The notes beneath the pieces were generated by a model, which searched no databases, had not been told where the DNA came from, and saw nothing but the letters and a program-made list of their open reading frames with translations. A stretch of 64,000 nucleotides of DNA from positions 1-64,000 of the forward strand of contig NZ_JANCMW010000002.1 of NCBI RefSeq assembly GCF_029207565.1, read 5' to 3'. How positions within the stretch are numbered: position 1 is the stretch's first letter; every line of letters starts with the position of its first letter. The DNA comes from Marinobacter iranensis (GTDB lineage: Bacteria; Pseudomonadota; Gammaproteobacteria; Pseudomonadales; Oleiphilaceae). Positions 38,108 to 48,095 of this stretch are shown here, piece after piece. Both the position numbers and the translations under genes were made by a program.

Positions 38108-39105
38108 TGGCCATGGCGGATTCCACCGTAACTCCGGCAAACGCGGACGCGGGCGAGCAGTCACTCGCCCGGTCCGTTTCCCCTACACGGCGGCACAACA
38201 GGGTGCACCGTCAGCGCCTGCGCGCCGCCTGGATGTTCCTGATCCCGATGCTGGTGGTACTGGCGGCGGTAGCCGGCTGGCCCCTGATGCGCACCATCTG
38301 GTTCAGCTTTACCGACGCCAGCTTCTCGGACATCAGCAACTACAGCATGATCGGGTTCGAGAACTACCTGGTGTACGACAATGGCGCCTGGTATGGCGTT
38401 CTGGCAGACCCAAGCTGGTGGCGTGCGGTCTGGAATACGCTGTTCTTCACGGTGGTGTCGGTGGGTGCCGAAACCGTACTGGGCCTGATCATTGCGCTGA
38501 CGCTGAATGCTCAGTTTCGCGGACGAGGATGGATTCGTGCCGCCACGCTTATTCCCTGGGCCATTCCCACTATTGTGTCGGCGAAGATGTGGGGGTGGAT
38601 GCTCCACGATCAGTTCGGGATTATCAACGACCTACTGATGACCCTGGGGGTGATTGCAGAGCCGTTGAATTGGACAGCCAACGCGGACCTGTCCATGTGG
38701 GCGGTGATCATGGTGGATGTGTGGAAAACCACCCCCTTCATGGCGCTGCTCACACTGGCCGCCCTGCAGATGCTGCCCTCGGACTGCTATGAGGCAGCGA
38801 AAGTAGACGGTATCCACCCGGTGCGGGTGTTCTTCCGCGTCACACTGCCACTGATCTATCCAGCACTGATGGTAGCGATTATCTTCCGCATTCTGGACGC
38901 GTTGCGGGTGTTCGACGTGATCTACGTGCTCACCTCCAACAGCGAGGACACCATGTCGATGTCGGTCTATGCCCGCCAGCAACTGGTGGAATTCCAGGAC
39001 GTGGGTTACGGCTCGGCGGCCTCGACTGTCTTGTTCCTGATCATCGCCCTGCTGACGATTACCTATCTCTATCTGGGGCGCAAACAGTTTGGAGGTGATG
39101 CATGA
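38107..39105 (+). CDS. Alpha-glucoside ABC permease 1 (MalF/ThuF type)
   Basis: A 332-residue inner-membrane subunit with six membrane segments after a polar N-terminal tail of about 40 residues. The coupling EAA loop is CYEAAKVDGIHPVRVFFRVTLPLIYPAL (about 240-265). An ATG two codons later (38113) is an alternative start. The start overlaps the binding-protein stop by one base and the stop overlaps the next permease by four, so translation is coupled through the set. Confidence 0.92.
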
Positions 39106-39944
39106 ACCGCAAACTGCTCAGGAAAATAGCGGTCAAAACCGGGTTCGGGCTATTGCTCACCGCCATCATGTTGTTCACGGTGTTTCCCTTCTATTACGCC
39201 ATTGTGACGTCGTTCAAGAGCGGCTCCGAGCTGTTCAGCATTGACTACTGGATAACCTCGTTCAACCTGGAGAACTACCAGGCGGTGCTGGGGCAGGGCT
39301 CATTCGTGACCAGCATCTGGAACTCGGTAGTGGTGTCCACCTCGGCGGTGGCGATCGCCATGCTGTTTGGCCTGACTGCGGCCTATGCCCTGGGGCGGGT
39401 TCAGTTTCGCGGAAGGGGCACGGTACTGATGATCGTACTGGGTGTGTCCATGTTCCCGCAGGTGGCGGTTCTCTCCGGACTGTTTGAGGTGATCCGCGCC
39501 TTCAACCTCTATAACGACCCGTTGTCACTGGTGTTCTCATACACCATTTTCACCCTGCCGTTCACGGTCTGGATTCTGACCACCTTCATGCGGCAACTGC
39601 CGAAGGAGCTGGAAGAGGCGGCCATCGTGGATGGTGCCTCACCGGTGGTCACCCTCTTCAAGGTCTTTCTCCCGCTGATGGGCCCGGCCATGGCCACGAC
39701 CGGACTGCTGGCATTCATAGCGGCCTGGAACGAATTCCTGTTTGCGCTGACCTTCACGCTGACAGACGACCAACGCACGGTTCCGGTGGCCATTGCCCTG
39801 ATTACCGGCGGATCCCAGCACGAATTGCCCTGGGGGCACCTGATGGCGGCCTCGGTGATTGTCACCGTGCCATTGGTGGTCCTGGTACTGATTTTTCAAC
39901 GTCGAATTGTGTCCGGCCTGACGGCGGGCGCGGTCAAAGGTTAA
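39102..39944 (+). CDS. Alpha-glucoside ABC permease 2 (MalG/ThuG type)
   Basis: A 280-residue partner permease with six membrane segments. The EAA loop is LEEAAIVDGASPVVTLFKVFLPLMGPAM (about 170-195), and the end FQRRIVSGLTAGAVKG is the usual MalG-type tail that enters the ATPase. It overlaps the first permease gene by ATGA. The alpha-glucosidase gene starts 16 bases after its stop. The pair should form a heterodimer with two copies of the ATPase at 41627. Confidence 0.93.
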   Translation: MNRKLLRKIAVKTGFGLLLTAIMLFTVFPFYYAIVTSFKSGSELFSIDYWITSFNLENYQAVLGQGSFVTSIWNSVVVSTSAVAIAMLFGLTAAYALGRVQFRGRGTVLMIVLGVSMFPQVAVLSGLFEVIRAFNLYNDPLSLVFSYTIFTLPFTVWILTTFMRQLPKELEEAAIVDGASPVVTLFKVFLPLMGPAMATTGLLAFIAAWNEFLFALTFTLTDDQRTVPVAIALITGGSQHELPWGHLMAASVIVTVPLVVLVLIFQRRIVSGLTAGAVKG

Positions 39945-39960
39945 CCGAGGAGTTATGTGT

Positions 39961-41577
39961 ATGAGCCAGTCACAGCCCTGGTGGAAAGGTGGCATTATTT
40001 ACCAGATCTATCCCCGGAGTTTTATGGACAGCAACGGGGATGGCATCGGTGATCTCAGGGGGGCAACCGAAAAACTGCCCTATGTGGCATCGCTGGGCGT
40101 TGACGCCATCTGGCTGTCGCCGTTCTTTACCTCGCCCATGAAGGACTTTGGCTACGATGTGTCTGATTACCGGGGCGTGGACCCGATTTTCGGCACCATG
40201 GAGGATTTCCGGGCCCTGGTCAGCGAGGCGCATCGGCTGAACCTGAAAGTCATCATCGACCAGGTCATCAGCCATACGTCGGATGCCCATCCCTGGTTTG
40301 AGGAGAGCCGCCGCAACCGCGACAACCCCAAGGCGGACTGGTTCGTCTGGGCTGATCCCAAGCCGGATGGCACGCCACCCAACAACTGGCTGTCGATCTT
40401 CGGTGGCAGTGCCTGGGCCTGGGACACCCGCCGGGGGCAGTATTACCTGCACAATTTCCTGGCGAGCCAGCCGGATCTCAATTTCCATAATCCGGAAGTG
40501 CGCCAGGCCAACCTGGATAACATGCGCTTCTGGCTGGAATTGGGTGCGGATGGTTTCAGGCTGGACACCGTTAACTTCTATTTCCATAACCAGAGCCTGG
40601 CGGACAACCCGGCGGTACCGGTCGGGGAAAACAAGACCTTTGTGGCCCAGGGCATGAACCCCTACACCTACCAGCGCCATGTGAACGACCTTAGCCAGCC
40701 GGAGAATATCGGGTTCCTCAATGACCTGAGGGCACTGATGGACGAATACCCGGAAGCCACCCTGGTGGGGGAGATCGGTGACGATAAACCCCTTGAACGG
40801 ATGGCGGAATACACCGCCGGTGATGATCGCCTTCACATGGCGTATTCCTTCGACCTGTTGTCTGACCGCCATGGCCCGGACTACGTGCGGGAGGTGGTGC
40901 GAAGCTACCAGCAGGGGCTCGGCGATGGCTGGCCCTGTTGGGCCCTGAGCAACCACGACGTGGTGCGGGTGGTCTCCCGCTGGGCCGATGGCGGCGAGGA
41001 TCTGCGTGCCTACCCGCGAATCCTGATGGCATTGCTGCTGTCACTGCGGGGCAGCGTGTCCATGTATCAGGGTGAGGAGCTGGGATTACCGGAAGCGTCG
41101 GTACCTTATGAAGAGCTGCAGGATCCCTACGGCATCAGCTTCTGGCCCGAATTCCGGGGCCGTGATGGTTGCCGCACACCCATGGTCTGGGAGCCTGTGG
41201 CCCAGGGCGGGTTCACCTCTGGCAAACCGTGGTTGCCGGTGGACCGGGACCACCTGGAATTTGCTGTCAGCACCCAGGAGGCGGATCCGGATTCCACGCT
41301 CAACGCGATACGGAAGCTGATCCATTGGCGGCAGCAACAACCGGCGCTGGTCTGCGGCGACCTCACGGTGCTTGATGGTACCGGTGAGGCCCTGTGTTGG
41401 CTCCGTACGACCGGTGAGCAGTCCCTGCTGGTGGCACTGAACCTGACCGGAAAGGAGCTTAGGGTGCCGTTACCCTGCGACGTCAACAAACTCGCCCAGG
41501 GGCATGGATTTACTGGCCGCCTGGAAAATGGCGAACTCGTGTTGCCCCCTTATCAGGCACTGTTCGCGGAACAGTAA
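39961..41577 (+). CDS. Alpha-glucosidase, GH13 (subfamily 23-like)
   Basis: Cleaves glucose from alpha-glucosides in the cytoplasm; no signal peptide. The ATG at 39961 sits eight bases after GAGGAG, whereas the ATG at 39955 is too close. The resulting 538 residues equal the length I recall for the Halomonas enzyme HaG. Catalytic residues: Asp in DGFRLDTVNFYFHN, Glu in TLVGEIGDDKP, Asp in ALSNHDVVR. The DTVNF neighbourhood and a short GEIGD loop also match that group, which hydrolyses maltose and sucrose-like disaccharides. With the fructokinase downstream, sucrose is the best guess. Confidence 0.92.
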   Translation: MSQSQPWWKGGIIYQIYPRSFMDSNGDGIGDLRGATEKLPYVASLGVDAIWLSPFFTSPMKDFGYDVSDYRGVDPIFGTMEDFRALVSEAHRLNLKVIIDQVISHTSDAHPWFEESRRNRDNPKADWFVWADPKPDGTPPNNWLSIFGGSAWAWDTRRGQYYLHNFLASQPDLNFHNPEVRQANLDNMRFWLELGADGFRLDTVNFYFHNQSLADNPAVPVGENKTFVAQGMNPYTYQRHVNDLSQPENIGFLNDLRALMDEYPEATLVGEIGDDKPLERMAEYTAGDDRLHMAYSFDLLSDRHGPDYVREVVRSYQQGLGDGWPCWALSNHDVVRVVSRWADGGEDLRAYPRILMALLLSLRGSVSMYQGEELGLPEASVPYEELQDPYGISFWPEFRGRDGCRTPMVWEPVAQGGFTSGKPWLPVDRDHLEFAVSTQEADPDSTLNAIRKLIHWRQQQPALVCGDLTVLDGTGEALCWLRTTGEQSLLVALNLTGKELRVPLPCDVNKLAQGHGFTGRLENGELVLPPYQALFAEQ

Positions 41578-41626
41578 AGTATCGGAGCCCGGAATACCGG
41601 CCGGGCCCAACAGAGGAGTCTCCACC

Positions 41627-42763
41627 ATGGCTTGTGTGGAACTGAAAAAAATCAACAAAACCTTTGGCAAGATTGAAATTATTCCCAATGTGGACCTGCG
41701 GATCGAGGACGGTGAATTCGTCGTCTTCGTTGGGCCGTCGGGCTGCGGTAAGTCGACTCTGTTACGTCTGATTGCCGGCCTGGAGGAACCCACCGCTGGC
41801 GATATCGAGATCGGGGGCGAGGTCGTTACGGACCTGTCCCCGAAAGAAAGAGGTGTGGGTATGGTGTTCCAGTCCTATGCGCTGTATCCACACATGTCGG
41901 TGTATGAAAACATCGCCTTCGGCCTGAAGCTGGGCAAGGCCAACAAAGGCAGGATTCAGGAATGGGTGGAAAAAACCGCCGAGGTGCTCCAACTGACCAG
42001 CCTTTTACAGCGCAAGCCCCGGGAACTGTCCGGCGGCCAGCGCCAGCGTGTTGCCATTGGCCGCGCCATGGCCCGGGAACCCAGGATCATGCTGTTTGAT
42101 GAACCCCTGTCCAACCTGGATGCCAGCCTGCGGGTGCAAATGCGCACGGAAATTGCGAAGCTGCATGATCGGCTGCAATCGACCATGATCTATGTGACCC
42201 ACGACCAGGTGGAAGCCATGACCCTGGCAGACAAGATCGTGGTGCTCAACGGCGGGCATATCGAGCAGGTGGGTACGCCCTACGAACTCTATGAAACGCC
42301 AGCCAGCCTGTTCGTGGCCGGCTTTATCGGTTCACCGAAAATGAACCTGATCCCCGCCACCTTGCAGGGATCCGCGCAGGGTAATCGATCGCAGATCAAG
42401 ATCTGTGGCATGGGCACGGTGAGCCTGGACCGTGGCACCTCTCATCTGGAGGACGGCGCAAAAATGACCGTTGGCCTGCGCCCCGAGCATATTGAACTCG
42501 AAATTTCCGGCCCCGACAGCGGTCTGGAAGTGGTCAATGTCGAGTATCTCGGCAACGAAGCCTATGTCTACCTGGAAATGCCGGGTATGGAGGATCTCGT
42601 TGTGGTCCGTGAATCTGTTCCCTGTCAGGTACAGGCGGGCCAGAGGGTGACCATGAATGCGGAACCGGCGCTGTTGCACGTGTTCGATACCGATGGCCGC
42701 AGCCTGCCACCGTTGGCATCGGTTCCCACTGGTGAAGAGGCCGTGCAGTTGGCCAGTCAGTAA
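41627..42763 (+). CDS. Sugar ABC importer ATPase (MalK/UgpC family)
   Basis: Powers the alpha-glucoside importer. The ATG at 41627 follows AGAGGAG; the frame before it is not coding. In 378 residues: Walker [13 protein letters not shown]-loop MVFQSYALYPHMSVYENIAF, signature LSGGQRQRVAIGRAMA, Walker B IMLFDEPLSNLDASLR, and a C-terminal regulatory domain with VGLRPEHIEL, all as in MalK. The long C-terminal domain also suggests control by an inducer-exclusion-like mechanism. It is placed after the glucosidase instead of next to the permeases. Confidence 0.94.
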   Translation: MACVELKKINKTFGKIEIIPNVDLRIEDGEFVVFVGPSGCGKSTLLRLIAGLEEPTAGDIEIGGEVVTDLSPKERGVGMVFQSYALYPHMSVYENIAFGLKLGKANKGRIQEWVEKTAEVLQLTSLLQRKPRELSGGQRQRVAIGRAMAREPRIMLFDEPLSNLDASLRVQMRTEIAKLHDRLQSTMIYVTHDQVEAMTLADKIVVLNGGHIEQVGTPYELYETPASLFVAGFIGSPKMNLIPATLQGSAQGNRSQIKICGMGTVSLDRGTSHLEDGAKMTVGLRPEHIELEISGPDSGLEVVNVEYLGNEAYVYLEMPGMEDLVVVRESVPCQVQAGQRVTMNAEPALLHVFDTDGRSLPPLASVPTGEEAVQLASQ

Positions 42764-42783
42764 AGAGTGAGTCGAGGATGGCG

Positions 42784-43842
42784 ATGAACAACACGGGTAA
42801 CCGGCCAAGGCGGCTGACCGTCAAGCTGATGGCGGAGAAGCTCAATGTGTCCACAGCGACCATTTCAAATGCGTTCAACCGGCCGGATCAGCTGTCGGAC
42901 GCCCGCCGCCGGTGGATACTCGAGGAGTGCAGTCGCCACGGCTATATGGGCCCCAACGCTGCCGCCCGGAGCCTGCGAACCGGCAGGACCGGCAACGTGG
43001 GGGTCATGCTGGCGGACAACCTTGCCTACAGCCTGACGGACCCGGTGGCCAGCGAATTTCTCCACGGCCTTGCAGAGGTTTTCGACCAGCGCCATATGAA
43101 CATGCTGTTGCTGTCTTCCCAGGAGGACGATGAGCATCGCAGCCGGTTGCAGGAGGCCATGGTGGACGGATTCATCGTTTATGGCTGGCTGAAAAAGGGC
43201 CGAACCTACGACCGCCTGTTACAGCATGGCAAGCAGATGGTGGCCGTGGATTTCGACCTGGAAGGATGTACCTGGGTCAACATAGACAACTACGAGGGCG
43301 CGCGATGCATTGCCGAGCACGCCCTCAGGCAGCCACCCGCCAACGTTGCCATCATGGGGTTGAGGCTGGTGGATACCGACCGGGTCTGCCGTATCCGTGA
43401 CCAGGAGTTGTTCAATGAAGTACGGGCGATTTCCGTACGGCGCCTTCGAGGCTACCTGGATGCACTTGAGCAGGCGGGCCATCGGGTGTCGTCGGACCGG
43501 ATCTGGTCCACGCCCACCAACACCCATCAGGATGCCTACCAGGCCGCTCGCGAGGCCCTTACCAGCATGCCACGGCCGGACCTGCTACTGTGTATGAGTG
43601 ACCGGATTGCCCTCGCGTCCATTCAGGTTGCCCTGCAAATGGGGCTGAGGGTGCCGGAAGACGTGCGCATTGTTGGCTTTGACGGCATTCCGGAAGGGGC
43701 CAACCTGCATCCCTCACTGACAACCATGTACCAACAGAGCGCCGAGAAAGGCCGCACCGCCGCGCAGATTTTCCTGGGCGAGAAGGAAGACCGGAACGTG
43801 CTGCTGCCAACCTGCCTGCTGGTGCGGGAGAGTTGCCCATAA
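42784..43842 (+). CDS. LacI-family repressor of the alpha-glucoside operon
   Basis: A 352-residue regulator. The ATG at 42784 is six bases after GAGG, while that at 42778 abuts it. The helix-turn-helix is KLMAEKLNVSTATISNAFNRPDQLS; the hinge and periplasmic-binding-like sensor domain follow, with DGFIVYGWLKKG and VGFDGIPEGANLHPSLTTMYQ. The recognition helix (STATISNAFN) differs from the usual VSRATVSRVLN, consistent with an operator unlike the common CG-centred ones, such as ACTTAA-N4-TTAAGT found upstream of the porin. As the gene sits inside the operon, it would be autoregulated. Confidence 0.92.
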   Translation: MNNTGNRPRRLTVKLMAEKLNVSTATISNAFNRPDQLSDARRRWILEECSRHGYMGPNAAARSLRTGRTGNVGVMLADNLAYSLTDPVASEFLHGLAEVFDQRHMNMLLLSSQEDDEHRSRLQEAMVDGFIVYGWLKKGRTYDRLLQHGKQMVAVDFDLEGCTWVNIDNYEGARCIAEHALRQPPANVAIMGLRLVDTDRVCRIRDQELFNEVRAISVRRLRGYLDALEQAGHRVSSDRIWSTPTNTHQDAYQAAREALTSMPRPDLLLCMSDRIALASIQVALQMGLRVPEDVRIVGFDGIPEGANLHPSLTTMYQQSAEKGRTAAQIFLGEKEDRNVLLPTCLLVRESCP

Positions 43843-43877
43843 CCGGCAACCGGAAAAATACTCAGAGGAGAACCAAC

Positions 43878-44840
43878 GTGACGGATGTGCTCTGTTTTGG
43901 TGAGGCACTGATTGATATGCGCGGTGAAACACAGTCGGGCCGGCGACGGTACATTCCGCAGCCCGGTGGTGCCCCGGCCAATGTAGCCGTTGGCGTCGCC
44001 AGGCTCGGTGGTAGCTCTGGTTTTGTCGGGCAGGTGGGCGTCGATGTGTTTGGTAGCGACATTGTGAGTGCGCTGGCCGGCTATGGCGTTGATGTATCGC
44101 TTACCCGCCAGACTACCGAGGCAATGACAGCGCTGGCCTTTGTCACCCTCGACCACGAGGGTGAGCGTAGCTTTGCGTTCTACCGAAACGGGACGGCGGA
44201 CCTGCTCTATGAGTCCGGAATGTGCCCGGATGAAGCGCTGGACAAGGCCCGAATTGTCCATGTTTGCTCAAACACCCTGACGACGCCAGACATCCGGAAG
44301 ACCACCTTTGCAATGATGCGACGGGCCAGGGAGCACGGTTGTCTGGTCAGTTTTGATGTGAACTACCGGCAAGCACTCTGGCCTGATGACGAAGTGCCGG
44401 CGCAACATATCCTGAAGGCTGCGGGTATGGCGGATATTGTCAAATTCAGTCGTGAGGAACTGGAGGCGCTGTTCGGCGAAGGGGCCGACCTCTCAGGCAA
44501 CCTGTTGAAAGAGGGCGTTCGGCTCTTGCTGGTTTCGGACGGAGCGGGGCCGCTACACGCCTACAGTCCGGACCGGAAAGTCACCGTGCAGCCACCGACA
44601 GTTGAGGCGAAGGATACCACGGCGGCCGGTGATTCCTTCGTTGCCGGTTTACTGTATGGACTTGGCAGGCAGGTTGCTGACAGCATGGCCTTCAACGACT
44701 GGCTGGAAAAACCGGGCAACATTGAAGCGGCACTGGCATTCTCCGCCCGGTGCGGCGCGTTCGCTGCCATGCACTATGGAGCGTTCGAGGCCTTGCCAAC
44801 ATTTGATCAGTTGCAGGGTATGATACCGGAAACCGGATAA
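43878..44840 (+). CDS. PfkB-family sugar kinase, probable fructokinase
   Basis: Phosphorylates a sugar, probably fructose freed from sucrose. The GTG at 43878 follows AGAGGAG at seven bases and gives 320 residues. PfkB signature 1 is GGAPANVAVGVARLGGSSGFVGQVG; signature 2 is DTTAAGDSFVAGLL with the catalytic Asp in AAGD (most relatives have GAGD). The start DVLCFGEALIDM is typical of fructokinases. It is last in the operon, which thus codes for uptake, cleavage and phosphorylation. A 2-keto-3-deoxygluconate kinase role is less likely in this setting. Confidence 0.9.
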   Translation: MTDVLCFGEALIDMRGETQSGRRRYIPQPGGAPANVAVGVARLGGSSGFVGQVGVDVFGSDIVSALAGYGVDVSLTRQTTEAMTALAFVTLDHEGERSFAFYRNGTADLLYESGMCPDEALDKARIVHVCSNTLTTPDIRKTTFAMMRRAREHGCLVSFDVNYRQALWPDDEVPAQHILKAAGMADIVKFSREELEALFGEGADLSGNLLKEGVRLLLVSDGAGPLHAYSPDRKVTVQPPTVEAKDTTAAGDSFVAGLLYGLGRQVADSMAFNDWLEKPGNIEAALAFSARCGAFAAMHYGAFEALPTFDQLQGMIPETG

Positions 44841-44970
44841 ATTTCATGCTCCTGCGGCTTTTCCTTCTGCAATTCTTGACTATAGTTAAGTAGAGGCAGG
44901 CCTGATCTGTTCAGGTCCGCAGGGCGTATCAATTTGTCTAACAATAATATCAACCCAAGGGGGTCGAGCT

Positions 44971-45582
44971 ATGCTCCTGAATCACGCGTTTGGACTTTTT
45001 ACCCACCCGGACAGTGAGTGGGCGGAAATCCGCAAGGAACATGCGCCTCCCAGACGGCTATACGTTGCCTATGTATTGGTCCTCGCAGCCATCGCGCCGA
45101 TCTGCGCCTACATCTCGACGGCGCATTTCGGCTGGACCGTGGGTAGCGAACGTGTGATCAAACTGACGGAAATCAGCGCCCTTCAAATGAGTGTGCTGAC
45201 CTACTTGGCCATGCTTGTGGGGGTGTTTGCGCTGGGCTATGCCATCAACTGGATGGCCAAGACCTATGGTGCCCATGAGGAAGTGGTGCCGTCCAATGGT
45301 ATCGCGCTGGCATCATACTCCTGTACGCCACTGTTCCTGGCCGGATTTGCGCTGCTTTATCCGGTACCCTGGTTCAATGCTGTCGTTTTCCTGGTGGCGG
45401 CCTGTTATGGCGCCTGGCTGATGTACGACGGCCTGCCGATTGTCATGGGTATCCCCAAGGACCAGGCGGTGATGTATGCCGGTGCCCTCCTGACAGTGGC
45501 GTTGGTCATACTGGTTTCCACCCGTGTTGGTTCCGTTATTCTCTGGAACTACGGTTTCGGCCCGGTATTTATACAGGGTTAA
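44971..45582 (+). CDS. Yip1-family membrane protein
   Basis: A 203-residue protein with five hydrophobic segments (about 30-50, 75-97, 112-128, 132-148 and 170-190) and the Yip1 domain start FGLFTHPDSEWAEIRKEH. The motif MYDGLPIVMGIPKDQAV is typical of bacterial members. AAGGGGG stands before ATG. Bacterial Yip1-like proteins have no settled function. Gene spacing of 130 bases from the kinase suggests its own promoter, though no clear hexamer pair was found. Confidence 0.85.
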   Translation: MLLNHAFGLFTHPDSEWAEIRKEHAPPRRLYVAYVLVLAAIAPICAYISTAHFGWTVGSERVIKLTEISALQMSVLTYLAMLVGVFALGYAINWMAKTYGAHEEVVPSNGIALASYSCTPLFLAGFALLYPVPWFNAVVFLVAACYGAWLMYDGLPIVMGIPKDQAVMYAGALLTVALVILVSTRVGSVILWNYGFGPVFIQG

Positions 45583-45607
45583 CGGCCTGGTGGACGTTTA
45601 ACCCAGT

Positions 45608-48025
45608 CTAGCCCGAACCCCGGGTAACGATGGCGGCATCGCCGCGGCCTTCAATGGCAGCCAGTTCCGCGCTGGAAAGCCACTCCCCGGGCGGCCGTTC
45701 CAGTACCTCTGCACAGGCCGCCAGGGCATGGGCCCAGGAACAGCGGTTGGCAAACAACATGCCCGCTTCATTCAGGGTGCCGCCACGGTTGATGTATCCC
45801 AGCACCCGGGAGTTTGAGGGCTCCGGGAACAGCACAGACAGATGGCCGCGAAATACCTCCGGACGCATGTGTGTTAGCGCAACACGCCGGTGCATAGACC
45901 TGGGAAACAAGCGCTCTCGCTCCAGAGTCTGCATACATTGGGTTGCTTCCAGATGGTCCCTTGGCTCCCGGAAACGGCCGGGTTCCTGAATGTACACCAG
46001 CCGGAAAGGCGTACTTGTTTCACGCAGGCGTACACTGGCGCGGATGAGTTCAGACAGTTGATAGGCGCCGTTGGCAATCAGCAGCACGGGGTCACCCGCC
46101 GAGATGTCCTCGTCGACGACGAGCGCGCCGTTCTTCGCCAGGGTCTTGGCTTCACGACGGTCGAACACCGTCGGCCGTTCGCGCTTCGGAATCACCATGC
46201 AGGACAGTTGCCCACGCCCCTGGTACACGCCGGGCAAGGCGGCCAGGGTGCTGTTGTAGTCGGCGGGGAAAAGCACGCGACTGACATCATTCATCTCTCC
46301 CAGCAGGCTTTCACAGAAGGTGGTGTCCTGGTGGGACTGCTCGTTCTTGCCGTTTTCCCAGGTATGGGATGTGGCGATGATCGGGAAGCCAAGCCAGCGA
46401 GCAGGTCTGCCCGCTTCCTTCTGGTGGCGGGCAAAGATCAGTTCCTGGCGGATGGCGCCCAGCATTTTCACGCAGAAGGCCTCGTAGCTGGCCACCAGGT
46501 TCAGGCCGGCCTTGTTGGCCAGACAGGCTGATATCACGGCCTCCTCGTTGAGTGCGGTGATGATCTGCCCATGCACGGATTCCTGATCGCTTTCGGGATC
46601 GTTCACCCGGTGTTTCAGCGCCTCTAACACCCCGTTGAGACGGTTGCTGGCGAGCTCGTCCGGGTTACCGACACGAGGTCTCAGGCCGGGATTGGCCTGG
46701 ACCAGGGCCCGGAAAAAATCATCGACCGCCTGCATCGGGGAGCGATTTTCCGTTGACGACGGTAATGACGGCATTGCCGGTTCCGGGGGATTTCGGACCG
46801 CCAGCGGATGATCCCGTTCCAGCGGGCGCATTTGCTGCTGATGCTGGTTGAGCAGGCTGACAGCATCCGCCAGCTGCTTCGGTGGCACCCACAGCAGGCC
46901 TGCATGGTGATGAAACAGCTCCCGGGCACGGGCGTCGATCCTGGGGTTGCCGGGCAGTGGCAGGTTGTGGGCAGCATTGCTGCCAGCACCATAGAAGCCA
47001 TAGCCTTTGGCGGTTTCCGCAATGCCATAGGGTATTGAAACCGGGTAGCCGACATCGCCAGTGCGGGCGCGTTCCCCGTAGCAGGCAAGCCTTTGTTCCA
47101 TGGTGAACAGGGTGCAAACGAACGCAGCCGGATCACGACCGTCAAAGCGGATGGGCTCAAAGCCACAATGAGCCAGATGTTCGCTGTACCTCTCCAGGCC
47201 CTCCCGGGTCCCGAGTTCCGTGCGCTGCTCGATACGGCGGCCATTGGCAATCATCACCGGTAACACGGCACCACAGTCTTCAGCCCGCCACCAGCGTGGC
47301 ACCCAGTCGCTGCCGCGTTGTTCTTCCGCGGCACCGTCGGACAGAAAGGCCACTAGGGATTCCCCGGGCAGTGGCATATGGGTGTACTGGAGCTCGGCGA
47401 AGCCCAGATAACCGCCCTCAATGATGCCGCCAGCCGTGTGTGCATTCACGTGGCTGCCCAGGGGCGCTTCCATCCCTCCATCCGGCCGCTGGCGGTAGCT
47501 GTAGAAGTCTGAAACCAGCCGGGACAACCCTTCGTCGCCCCAGTAGCGGGCATCCTGTTCCGGGTGGAGGTTACCCGTGAGTACGTTCAGGGCGTCAATA
47601 GCCGCAACGCAGTGCCCCTGGCCCATCAGCCAGCTGCGGGTCTGGCCGGTGAGATTGTTCAGTGCAAGGTAGGCGGCATAGGCAGGCACCATATTCAGCG
47701 CTCCGCCGGTGTGGCCCTCGGGGCTGGCTTTGAAGTCCCGGGGCGATAGCGGGTTACCGGCGACATCGACCCGGTTGGTGTAGGTCATGTGTGCCACCAG
47801 CCAGAGCCCGGCGCTGGCCAGTCTGTCCAGGCCCGCGAGTTTGCGAAAGACGGTGTCGGTGTCCGGCTGGTGGCCGGCGGCGACCAGTTCTTTTGCCAGG
47901 GCCCTGGCCTGCTCGCAGGTGGCCTCAGAATGCCGGATAACGCCGTAGCCACGGCGCCAGTGTTCGTACGGCGGGACGGGCGAACCGGTGTTTTCCGTGG
48001 CGTCGTGCTGGGTGGGCGATGACAT
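45608..48025 (-). CDS. Divergent phosphoketolase-like thiamine enzyme
   Basis: An 805-residue protein from the ATG at 48025 (GGAGG at six bases). It aligns with phosphoketolases along its length: PEGHTGGALNM near the start, LMGQGHCVAA, EGGYLGFAELQYTHMPLPGESLV, the thiamine-pyrophosphate motif FLSDGAAEEQRG, ASYEAF with the conserved Glu, and SHQDTTF. Two catalytic histidines of true phosphoketolases are changed: IHEGG reads IIEGG and NDHN reads NGKN. It may therefore not cleave xylulose 5-phosphate. Some databases name such proteins xylulose 5-phosphate 3-epimerase. It stands alone, convergent with the Yip1 gene. Confidence 0.8.
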   Translation of the reverse strand: MSSPTQHDATENTGSPVPPYEHWRRGYGVIRHSEATCEQARALAKELVAAGHQPDTDTVFRKLAGLDRLASAGLWLVAHMTYTNRVDVAGNPLSPRDFKASPEGHTGGALNMVPAYAAYLALNNLTGQTRSWLMGQGHCVAAIDALNVLTGNLHPEQDARYWGDEGLSRLVSDFYSYRQRPDGGMEAPLGSHVNAHTAGGIIEGGYLGFAELQYTHMPLPGESLVAFLSDGAAEEQRGSDWVPRWWRAEDCGAVLPVMIANGRRIEQRTELGTREGLERYSEHLAHCGFEPIRFDGRDPAAFVCTLFTMEQRLACYGERARTGDVGYPVSIPYGIAETAKGYGFYGAGSNAAHNLPLPGNPRIDARARELFHHHAGLLWVPPKQLADAVSLLNQHQQQMRPLERDHPLAVRNPPEPAMPSLPSSTENRSPMQAVDDFFRALVQANPGLRPRVGNPDELASNRLNGVLEALKHRVNDPESDQESVHGQIITALNEEAVISACLANKAGLNLVASYEAFCVKMLGAIRQELIFARHQKEAGRPARWLGFPIIATSHTWENGKNEQSHQDTTFCESLLGEMNDVSRVLFPADYNSTLAALPGVYQGRGQLSCMVIPKRERPTVFDRREAKTLAKNGALVVDEDISAGDPVLLIANGAYQLSELIRASVRLRETSTPFRLVYIQEPGRFREPRDHLEATQCMQTLERERLFPRSMHRRVALTHMRPEVFRGHLSVLFPEPSNSRVLGYINRGGTLNEAGMLFANRCSWAHALAACAEVLERPPGEWLSSAELAAIEGRGDAAIVTRGSG

Positions 48026-48095
48026 GTGGTGCCTCCGTGGCTTCAAACTATGGAGAAAGTATAGAAGCCATGAGCGTAACTGCCGTTGATGCAGA

